This document shows positions 36,026 to 48,000 of a DNA stretch of 64,000 nt, piece after piece. Source of the DNA: Macrocystis pyrifera (taxonomy: Eukaryota; Sar; Phaeophyceae; Laminariales; Laminariaceae); NCBI GenBank assembly GCA_031763025.1, contig JASSKH010000043.1:888501-952500 (forward strand), given 5' to 3'. The stretch's first letter is position 1. Each line of letters starts with the position of its first letter. Below the pieces are notes generated by a model, which was given only the letters and a program-made list of their open reading frames with translations, did no database searches and was not told where the DNA came from. The translations under genes were made by a program, and so were the position numbers.

Positions 36026-39000
36026 CACCGGTGGGTAAGTGTTTCGTATCAACGTTTTGTTTCTGTTGTAAACAGCTGTGGTGGTTATTCTCCCGGCCAC
36101 CGTCGCTCACGCCGTCCCATGGAAGTCGATTTGTTCGCTCGCTCTTTCGCTCGCTCCCGCTGCTGCATCATTCGCACGATTTTCACCGCTGTCTCTAAAT
36201 ATATGGACATAGTAGTACGTAAAAGATCCTCGTGTTTGGGGACGGGCTGGTATACACCTCGTACCTGGTACCACCGAGACAGGGAAAATGAGCAACCGTT
36301 TGATATCCTTGCATCATGCTATCAGGACCATTGCCACGATATACTGCAGGGCGTCTGCGAAACACCCGGCCATTCTCTGACGAGAGAGCCTAATTCGTCG
36401 CCTTCTTTCTATACTGGGGCTTCTTTCCCTGCAGGTCTACGAGCACAGCAGCAGCAGAAGTACCAGGTGGGCACCGGCTGTTTGTTTGCTGTGCAGCTTG
36501 GACCACGGGAACTGCAACGTTCACCGGGGAGAGAGGGCGGCTCCACCGTCGTTTTTTTTTTTTTTCAGTTTTCGCTTTGTTGTTGTCCTACCGGTGCGAT
36601 GGGTTTTATAGTTCGACTACAATAGTTTTTGCTTTAATCGTATACCTGGTAATTTGTTTTTACCGCCATATGTTCAAGCCAATACGATGAGTTTGCACAC
36701 TGAAATAATACACTCCATGCGTAGTAAGGCCAGGCCAGTACCTAGGTACGCGGAGTGGGTGTGGGGTCTGTGGGTGGGCGTACAACAAAAACGTACTCCA
36801 GTACGTATGTTGCCCTCAATTGTGCGTGGGTTGATAGGTGGATGGGGCAGTACGTGGGTAGCGGTTTTCGCCGGGGGATGGAACACCAACCCCCCTATAT
36901 GTTCTACGTACAGGAGTATTGGGTATATATTCCCGGCCACCGCAGCTCGCTCGCGCCACTGCTCAACCGCCGATCATTCACTCGCTCGCTCGTTCGCTTG
37001 ACCGTCGATCGTCCGTTCGCTCGGTAGTTTGCTGGTGGCCTTGGGCGGGCCTTTGTCGATCGCACGCCGCCCGCCCACCCGCCCGCCCGCTCGACCCGTT
37101 AATCGCGCCGTCGCTCACGCGCCGCCCCTCCCGCATACGGCAAGACCTACAGGAGTATTGATCTGAGAAAGCCCTGCTTCTGATTGTGCTGGGAATTGTG
37201 ATAATGGGAAGAACCAAGGCGAGACTCTGCCCGCCGTTCGTTGTTTTCAAGTGAGACTCGGGGATTAAGACGGAAATTAGCTTTCTTATATTCCTCCTAA
37301 ATCCCGGCACAAGACGTCAGACATCCGCAAGAATGATATCACGAGACGTCGAGACTCCGCTCCCTTGACCGGTGGGTGTCCCCGGGGATGGAGCAGACAC
37401 CCCCACGCGCGCGCAAGCAGCGTGGGCAGAGCTGTCGAGCATCAAAGTTGGGGTGGAAACTCGAGGCATTTCCTTTCTGGGGGGCGGAACCTCCGGAGTG
37501 GAAGGAATTTGAGCAGTTGCTCAAGCTATGCTTTTAGAGGTACTGGACTATCGTTGTTCGGTAATCATTCAAAAGGGCCAATTTAATTCACCTAGAAGCT
37601 GTTGAAACAAAATCGCAGAATTTGCCCAGGAGGCTAATATGGTAGCCTAAACCGTAGCGGTTAACCTTGACCTCTACTGTGAATATTTACACCGAAATAA
37701 CTTGTGTTATCATCAAGTTGGCGATGGCATTGATCACAAGCGACCAGATATTGAACGTGAGGTCTACAATGTGCTTCACGATAAATAGTCAATCATGTGT
37801 ATTGATTAGCTTATCCAACAACTGCAGTACGATGAACATATACACCACCCAACAAATATAGCCATGCTGAGGATACCACCCAAGCGATGGAAAACGTATC
37901 AAACACGTCAGTAGGGCGTCGTTGGATGAATAGTACGGGTGAACTATACTCTTCTCGGTTCTATCGATAACACAGTGTTCAGCACCGGCCATAAAATGGG
38001 TATTCTATAAAATATAGCTCTGTACTGTGGTCCAAGCTCCCTGAACAGAAAATAGGGGACGGAAAACAGTACGGGCACGATCTACCAATAGAGCGGTGGC
38101 GTGCTTCAAGCAGGAAGTGAATGGGCGCGACACACGCATGGAATAGACATAAAACGAAAACAGACGTCGACGCACACGCGTTGACGACCGGTATATGTAC
38201 ATGTCTTGCGGCACGAGGTTTTTTGCGCTAGCCTTCCTACTACAGCAGAAGCGGCCCCGTCGGTCTGTACGTGTAGGCGCACTTGAGACGCAATGGCTTG
38301 ACTGAGGAGCTGTGCTTGAGTTGGCATATTTGATGAACTAATGATGCAGGGACCAGGAACCGCATCTTACGGGCCTCATGATGCCGGGCACGAGGGCCTT
38401 GTAGGGAAATGAAGCGCCCACACATAAGATAAAACGTGTTCCAGCAACTCTGATGCTGCCAAAATGTTCTACGTGACGGAAGGTGATAACGTCGCGACAA
38501 CGAAAGGGCCAGAAAATAGGTGTTCTGATTGACGGCGAACGAATCTGCAGACAGCCCTTCCGCATGGTCGTCAATGCGGTTATATACACGGAATAAACCA
38601 CAACTTAAATCTGCGCCCCTGTCTTCAAATTGTGTGCATCAAAAATGCGTTTAGGTCCATCAATGCTGCGTTGGAGACTACAGTAATGTTGTCACAAACC
38701 CAATGTTCGCCTGGTCGAACGACAGCATTCTGCAGTAGCAGCGGTGGTCAACTTACCTGTAAGTCGGTTTTCCGAAAGATCAATCCACTGGACGGACGCG
38801 AGATCGCCGAGTTCTTTCGGTATTGCACCTGCGCGGAAAGGGACGATGTCCCGACTTAAAGAAACATACGTTACATGTCGCACGTCGAGTTGGAACCCTC
38901 CCACCCACTCATCGTAGCTTCCTATAACCTTTTTTGCAACAAAAAAAAAGGCGTCGCGCTTTAAGACGGCCGTAGAGGCGAAGTCAGATCTACACCGGCT

Positions 39001-42000
39001 GTGCTACCTTAGGTTGGGTTTCCGATTTTTTCGCCTGTTTTTTCACGCTCGGTATGGACGAGCTATGCTGCACCATGTGGCGCAGTACATGCACCGTGTG
39101 GCACAGTTCACCCCTAAATGGGTTAACCTGGAGACTAACGGTGCTTCGAGAAATCGGTGTGCATTTTTCAACGTGAAAATAGTTTGTTACAGCTGCCGAA
39201 ACCAGGGTAGCTGATACATCAAGCACGATGCAGTGGACAAAAATATCCTGACGGCGTATTTAGAATAAGCCATGGGTACCGCTATCCGGAACCTAATGGA
39301 TGGATATCGTTAGGTCTTTGCTGCGCTGAGTTGCTCCACTGAAAGGCATCGGGTCGTGGCTGATGTCGCTAACTATGCATCCAATACCAAACCCGGCACC
39401 AAGAAGCTCGCAAACGGCAGTGAGCTGGGATGCAACACACGTGGTAGTATTCTACGTTCAAGTTGTTGGCAATACTTTCATGGTGAATCTGCGGGATTTG
39501 TGTCCACCACCAGACCCCTCGGCCGTGGTCACAGGTGCAATTCGTTATCCCGGTCGGCTTGGCCGCCTGGTTGGTGCCTCTACTCATACGCATTGTCCAT
39601 CTTCGTACTGGTTCAGAAAAATCACTCGTCGTTGACGTTCCCTCTGTTTTTCAACCCGTGCTTTAGTACGACCGGCCGCTCGATACGTGTTCAGAGGCCT
39701 TGCTATTGACTACACCAGGCGAGCAATCAGTGTCCGGCAAACACGTGAGCAGGAGCGAGATACGTTTCAAGTCCACAGTGGAGGCTGTTACAATGCAGAC
39801 GCGCAACAATTATTCGCCGGGGATCGATAGTTGATTTCTTGCGCAAGAAAAATTCTGAGGGGGGAGGCCAGGGGTAATATGTAATGATGTAGAAATCTTA
39901 GCGGAACGTACTTACATAAACTACAATAAGATTCACGACAACATCCACCTCGGCGACGTCCATTTTCTTCTTTCGTGAAGGCGATGACGAATTTTGCCGT
40001 GCACTGCGGGGTTTTAAAGTTGTCCAAACAAGTATATAACACGTTCAACCATCAGACCAAACCCGTTTCACATGCATCGCCACACACGACAACGCTTTTC
40101 ACCATCCGCACCCTGCATAAACACGGTAGATAACACGTCTACACGTTTCCGAAGCGCATCGCACAAACTTACCGGTCAGACGGTTCTGATCAAGGTATAG
40201 AGCTGAGAGCCTCGGTAGCTTGCCAAGCTCCTTCGGGATTTGTCCTGGTATGTGTTGGAACCAAGGACCAGCACAGCGTTAGAAATAAAACACTATAGGC
40301 CATCTCTTACGGGATGATACGGAAAACCGAAACAAAGATACCCGAAGCTGTGTTTTGTACGTGCGTTCACGTGTTAAAGAAGCAGCGTCCGACCGAATCG
40401 GGCTTGCTTTTCCCACAACCCGGCCCTTTGGTGATCGGTATCTCGACCGGTTCTTCTTTTCTCCAAGGGAGTAGTTCGAAGTGTTTAATCATGTTTTCAC
40501 TTTCGGACAAACAAATCAGAAAAAGACTATTACGGGGGATCATAGTTAATAGGACTTCCGGTACACACAAATATATTATATATATATATTCACCTACTTT
40601 TACCATTTTTTTTTGGTCCTATTTACTATGCCCCCCGCAATACCAGATGGATATATCCAAGTTATATCCGAAACCTTTGGCTATTTTGTCAGACAGACCG
40701 CGCCCAAAACTGACTTGGAGGAGATTGAAGTGCATGCATCGACAATTTTCAAACTGATATCTGGAAGAATCGGGAAACGGCTTTGGGTGCCCCTCGCCAA
40801 ATAGTTTGTGTGGAGGGGAAACAAACGGGACAGACATGCCAGATTCCCGGGCCATACAAATATACACGTACGAAGGTGCTGCAATCTCCATTTCCAATCC
40901 ATACAACAAAATCAGTTTGCCGGACTCGGGCGGTGATCAGACTACTCGTGTGCTCCTCAGAATAAGCCACCCTGCCATCCCCGGAGGTATCCTGATAACC
41001 AATCGGCTTCTACATCGATGCAGTTAGATATTTTATTCATCAAAACCGTTTCCAATCATGCCCAATACGAATATAACCAAATCAAAGCAACATTCTCTCC
41101 GAACTCCTCGACGTCTCTCACTACTGTAGGGAGTACCATGGCGCCATTGCATATTTTGAGTAGCTTCTATTCTAAAATATCTGGAAATTGTACGGTCCAC
41201 GCGGGACCAATTTGTCAACTTTGGGTTCGCCTGAAGACATCGAAAATACGCCCAAATCTATACTAAAACGGCCTAGCTCATGATCGCCATGGCTGAGAGA
41301 ATCGGACACAGTCGAACCAAACCACAACCGTGTACCGAAGTCAAGTTATCTAAGGGTGGCCACCTGAACCGCAACAATCGTTTTTGTGCAAATGGAATAC
41401 AGACCGCCGGCTGAATCCCAAGACACCTCGATTGTACCCTATTTAATGGCGCTTGTGCGTAGGTGAGCCTCAACGGAAACTAGACTTCAAGCTATGGTTT
41501 ATTGCTCAGACGATCTGGTACCAGCTGAGGTCAACACGTTTTTTATGCGTCGGATGACCACATCATGTTTCAGGCATACATCGAGACATCGAAAATACGC
41601 CCAAATCTATACTAAAACGGCCTAGCTCATGATCGCCATGGCTGAGAGAATCGGACACAGTCGAATCAAACCACAACCGTGTACCGAAGTCAAGTTATCT
41701 AAGGGTGGCCACCTGAACCGCAACAATCGTTTTTGTGCAAATGGAATACAGACCGCCTGCTGAATCCCAAGACACCTCGATTATACCCTATTTAATGGCG
41801 CTTGTGCGTAGGTGAGCCTCAACGGAAACTAGACTTCAAGCTATGGTTTAATGCTCAGACGAGCTGGTACCAGCTGAGGTCAACACGTTTTTTATGCGTC
41901 GGATGACCACATCATGTTTCAGGCATACATCGTGAGTTTGTGCACGTTTCACGTGGATTGTGAGCTCCTGTCGGTCTGTTGATGGCCGGTGTTTTTTTTT

Positions 42001-45000
42001 GTTGCTTTTGGCTTTGGCGAGGTATTTCGGTTGCCGGGGATTACCTTCTGGACATGCCGTAGACAAAGAGGTGTGCTTGTTGACTCCCCCGTTTACACGC
42101 CAGACACTTACCACGGCTTGTCGATTGATAGCGATAGATTGCCGAGCGCCGCTTCGCAACGGCCTTGGGAGAGAACTACACCACATGCTAGAACACCCGA
42201 AAGTTCGTCAACAGGATAGTGCATTATCTTACTGTAGTATCAGGTGTGGTCTAGCACTTACCGCACAGCTGATTGACGTTGAGATATAGACCTTCCACAG
42301 CGGGAAGGTTACCAAGCTCCTTCGGAATATCTCCTGCGTAGTTGTCAGAGAAAATAAGGAATCTCAAGCGTAGAAAATTCGACAGCGGTATACCCCCGAA
42401 CTGCTGTACACACGATGGTGGACGAGTTGCTCGTCGATCGTATCGTTGGCGTTTACTTGAAGAAGGTCGAAACGAAGGGGCTGCTTGTTGTTTGTCAAAC
42501 GTACCACTCGTAAAAAAATTACTCTGTTGCGAGCAAATCAAGTTTGTAGTGTACACAGGGTGACATGATATTACGGGAGTCCGTAGTTAACAGGACCGAA
42601 TATTGTTAGTAAAAATACCTAAATTTATAGATTTTTATGTATGCCATAGGTCCTGTTAACTATAGACCCCCGTAATAGTGACCGTTCACGAGAACGACCG
42701 CGGTACCCATGCGTAGGACCGCGGGTATGATCTCCGACACGATTGAAAGAACCAAGTCTTTTTCCCACGACATTTGTGGCTGACTAACCGCGACCAACGA
42801 ACCTAGAGGCTAGCCGGGTTCAAGTCGAACGTGCAACGATGCTCAGTGACGTGGGAATGCGTCGGCGGCGGGAAGATCAGCGGTGGCTGGTGGGGTAGGG
42901 TGCGATCGGATGAGCCAGACAAGAGACAGCTACACGCATCTTGCCTATAATTTTAAGTAAGATATCGTTTTTGGTGTGGCAGATTCAGCGAGATGTATCG
43001 AATAGGATTTTGTATTCTGCTGTGTCATCGGTGTATTCGGATGCACATCTCCTTGTCTATAAAGGCATGCTTATTTCTCCTACTATGAATAGTTAGAATC
43101 ACATATATCGAAGTACAGGACATAGAACTAGTTCAAAAAAACTAATAGGGCGATAACCAGCTCATACACTGCTTGTTTGGAGGCGATGTGCTGCATGAAG
43201 GAAGTCGGTGAGTGCGATATACCAGTACAAAGAACACATCACATCCCAACGCACACAAGTTGACGATATGTACATAGATATGTGTCAAGAGCTCCATGCT
43301 CCAAGATAACAACCCGGAGCCGCATGCACGTATTTACGCAATATATGATACCTACTCTTTTGACATGCCCGAAAGAGAAAGCTTAGCGTAGCCCGCACTG
43401 CGCTGCACTGCGCTGCACTGCGCTGCACTGCGCTGCACTGCGCTGCACTGCGCTGCAGTGCGCTGCACTGCGCTGCAGTGCGCTGCACTGCGTTGCACTG
43501 CGCTGCACGGCGCTGCACGGCGCTGCACTGCGCTGCACTGCGCTGCACTGCGCTGCACTGCGCTGCACTGCGCTGCACTGCGCTGCACTGCGCTGCACTG
43601 CGCTGCACTGCGCTGCACTGCGCTGCACTGCGCTGCACTGCGCTGCACTGCGCTGCACTGCGCTGAAACGCGCTGCACTGCGCCACACTGCGCTACGCTG
43701 TGCTGCTATCCGCTGCACCGCGCTGCACTGTGCCGTACTGCGCTACTGCGCTGCGCTGCACCGCGCTGCACTGCGCTGCACTGTGCTGCACCGCGCTGCA
43801 ACGCGCTGCTCTGCGCTGCACTGCGCTGCATTGCGCTGCACTGCGCTGCACTGCGCTACACTGCGCCGCACTGCGCTGCACTGCGCTTCACCGGGATACA
43901 CCGCGGTGATCTGGGCTGCACTGCACTGCACTGCCCTGCACTCCACTGCGTTGAGCTGCATCGTGAGAGCAGCTGAGCTGAGTGTGCCTTCCTTCCCTGC
44001 TACTATATGTGGTACTTTGTATATTGGACACAGGGTATGTACGAAAGCTCTCGCTGTGCTGCGCTACTGATCTCTGAGCTAAGCAAAGCTGGGTGTGACT
44101 ATTACGGGGGTCCATAGTTAACAGGACCTATGGTATACATAAAACCTATATACTTACCTATTTTTACTAACAAAATTTGGTCCCGTTAACTATGGACCCC
44201 CGTAACAGTGTCTTTTTCGAAATCTTGCAATAGTGTGGCATCTTTTTACTTCGGATTTGAGGTGAGCTCAGCTCGACTGGGTGTGATTTTCGAAAAAAGG
44301 GAAAATGAAACGAAGACAAGGAAGAAAGCGAAGAAAGGCTGGAAGAACTCGAGGATCGATCCCCAACGAGCATTTACGAGTTGAGGAGGGCTGCGAGGTG
44401 GGAGAATATACGGAGCGACACAGCTGAGGATGTGATTATGACAGTGTACCAGGCATGTTTGTACATGGTTAGTTCAGCGTGACTGCACACGGTCAGTTCT
44501 AATCACTTTCAGGCGTTCCGCCGAACGTGTCGCGGATTATGCAAGAAGCAGATCCGTTATTGCGGAGGACCATAGAAAATAGGACCAAATATTGTTAGTA
44601 AAAAGAGGGAAATATACTGTTTTTTTTGTGTGTACGTAGGTCCTATTTACTATGGTCCCCCGTAACTAGTTTGATCGCAAAGACACGTTTGTTTTAGGCC
44701 TGCTGGCCGATAGAAACCGTCGTTTAGTGGATAAAGTTTGCGACTAAGTGCCATCGCCAGAAGCGCATCTGATAGACATCAGAAACATAGTAGACCACTG
44801 TCTTGTTCGGCACGTGTACATACGCTCCACCTGCAAGACGAAACACGAGGGGTGAATTATGGCTGAGAACGTCGCAAAAAGGAAGGTGTCGTATGCATAG
44901 TTTTTGTCAATTTCAGTTAGTAGGTCTGTTCACAGGCTCTCATTACCTCGTCACTCACCTTAGTAGGATACGCTGAGAACGCGGAAAAGCACGCTTGAAG

Positions 45001-48000
45001 CACAAAACGCCTTTCATACTTGGTGCGGCAGTATCGTGTTTTTCGTGTTTGGGATAATCAATACCGCGTTGAGGTCTATCGGCCTACTGCCACAGAGCCA
45101 ATCGTTTTACTGTCGAACCACGACGGCATGCGGCTGTAGAGCGCATTGTGAACGCACCTGTCAGTTGGTTTCCCGAGAGATCAAGCCACCGGACGGACAC
45201 AAGATCGCCCAGTTCCTTCGGTATTTCACCTGTTGCCAAAGGGATACAAAACAAGGACGACAAAATAAGCAAATAAACTACGGAAAATACTGGTTCGAAC
45301 ACCAATCACATGTCGTAGTCGTGTATCACCTTCGATGCAACATAAGAACGCAATGCCAGCTTCAGACGGCCGTGAAGGTAAATTAGGCCTGGGCTCGTCG
45401 TGCTCGTCTTTCCCACCGCATGGTCTATGTCTGTGTTGGGCCAATTGTGAAGTACCATGTTGCAAAACACGAACGGTCGTTTTGTATGTTTGGGATGATT
45501 TTATTGCATTGATCCATCGGTGGCGCAACGTTCAACCTGCAACTGTTCGTGCACAACGGCCTACTCTTGCCTAACGAGGCTAGTGTGTCAAGTACAATGC
45601 AGTCGACGACATGTCCTGACAACGGATACGCGATCATATTGCATACTGTTCTAGAGTCTACTGGATGGCTTATCTCTAGCGTGGCAGCGTTGGATTGTTG
45701 TCGAACTATTGTATGTGTGATACCTTGTGCACTGTACTGGTCTGCGGATATCTGGGGTTTCGTATTGTGTGGCGAGGTGCATTATGATCTGAGACTATGC
45801 TTGGGTACTTGAATTCGGTGTGAACGGATGCTCCCTCTTTGGAGGCAGTCGTGGATAATCACGAGATGCGGCCTGGGATTTTATAACAAGTTTTTTGTGT
45901 CCGTATATATGTGTCGGTGGAGCGTGACGACGAGGTGCGCCTCATCCCTGTGCTGTGTGTGTACGACCGCACTATGCTGGTCCTATGGGCTATGACGGTA
46001 AAAAAAGGGTTGCGTAGCACGCGTTCGACAGCAGCGTGTAGAAACACGATTATCGTCGTGTCAAGGCTCGGAGCTTGCTGAAGGGGTATTGCTATGACCA
46101 AAGGTGATCGAGCTGCTTCGGTGAACACTTGATAAGATGGTGGCCGAGCGAGAAGCGGCTTTGGCGGCAGAGAGAACGCTCAGGGTATTAGGCGAGGCAG
46201 CGACTGAGCGAGACGTGGTCTCTGCAGCGGCTTTTTGTAGCTGAGAAAGCACTGCTAGTATCAGCCGAGGCATCGAATCAGGATGGTACCCAGTAGTAGG
46301 ACCGGGCAGCCTATGAAGCAAGCGAGTGCTAGACAACAAGTGCCGGGCCAAGGCTACCGTCGCCATGCCGGCACTTCGCGCATCATGCAAAACAGCATGC
46401 GAGCACCAAGTTTGTTAGTTGCAGTCAGGTCCACTTGTGGTCGGGTCGGTTACAGAATTTCTTGACGGCCCAGGCTTTTTCTATGCGCTTGAGCCTACGA
46501 GCGAGCTCGTTCGGATCGCTGGAGGTTACGGGGGCATGGTGGAGCGCAACCGGTCTGGCCCCCGTGAATTTGAAGGAGGAAGGAGAAATGTGTGAGAAGG
46601 CATGAGACTAATTGACGGAATCCATGCCAGGGCAGCTTTTCGAGGAGCGCATGCATGTCACTGGGTCAGTGGAGGGGGCTTGGAAGGTTCTGGTGGACAG
46701 GTACCAGCCGAACGGTGATGCCGAGAGGAACTAACTGGAGATGGAGGTCTTCGCTCGTGTCGAAAGGAAGGTGCATGCATCGGTTAGATGAGGTATCTAC
46801 TAGTCGGACCGCAGAGTTGCTTGCCTACTCATACGTCGTCTTCCGTCGAAGTTATAAGACTTAGAGAAGCGATCAAGGTTGTTTCGGCCCGACATCACGC
46901 GCTCGGAGATGGAAAATATCGTTCGCACCCCCTAGACTAACCGCAAGACCAAGGCGTTAGAGGAGCAGAAGTACGAGACGGTCGTATAAGCGGTTCTATG
47001 GCCGTCGGTGGATCCCCAAACCCTCGTCGTTGGTGGTGAGGCTCAGGTCAATAACGTAGGGGAGATCGTTGGAGGATTTTGTCAGCAGCAACCTCCTCCT
47101 CCTCCTCCTCCTCAGCAGCAGCAGCACTAGCAGCATGGAGATGCCGGACAGCAGCAGCAGCAGCAACAGCAGTCTAGGTACCGTGCAGTTGCAGACGCGG
47201 CAATAGCGAGGTTCCAGTCCTCAGCCGCAGCACGGGAGTGGCGACCAGGGGTACTACCAGCAGCACCAACGCTAGCAGCAGCGTCACCATCAGCAGAACC
47301 CGGTAGACACGGTTTGGGTAGACAACACGGGAAGTGGGTGGTACCAGCTGGAGTTCAGTCCGCCTCCAGAGCGTCGGTGGGGGCGGGGTGCACTTATGCG
47401 GGTTGGTGTGATGCCCCTCGGGCAAAAGGTCCCTCTTCGCAGAGCGCCGAACGCTTATGGGTATTTGTGGGGCCTACGGTCCCCCGACCAGGCAGGGAAG
47501 CCCTGCCCAGCTCACCCGTAAGCATTCGAGCATTGCTACGGACTCTCCGCTTGGCCCTACGACCCCGCAAGAGCACTAGAGCAACTTGCCGCAACAGGGG
47601 GTTGGCTACCGCAGCAAGACAACCTTGTAATGAACGGCGACGGTGTTAGTGGACCAGGGGGGGCGATGGGAAGGGGACAACGAGGGAAGGGGGCGATGAG
47701 GGTGGTGGCGTACAACAATTGGCTGGGGGCGGTATAGACGGCAGGAAACAGCATCCGGACGGGGGCGGTATGAGCGGCGGCGAACCACAAGGGGGCCAGG
47801 GCGGTACCGGCAGAAGGGAATCACACTAGGGCGGGGGAGGTGCTGGCAAAGGTGAGCCACGACGGGACGGGGGCGGTGTGCGCGGTGGAGTGCAGGGGGG
47901 TAGAGTGCAGGCACGGCCAGAGCCAGGGGGGGGGGGCAAACCCACGAGGGTTGGCCGTTTTCCTCCACTATCGACAGCCGAACAGCTGCGAGCAGCGAGC

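Noticed and set aside
43285-43976. Overlapping repetitive proteins on both strands at the 10-bp array
   Set aside because: The unit lacks stop codons in all frames, so long open frames are expected without coding function.
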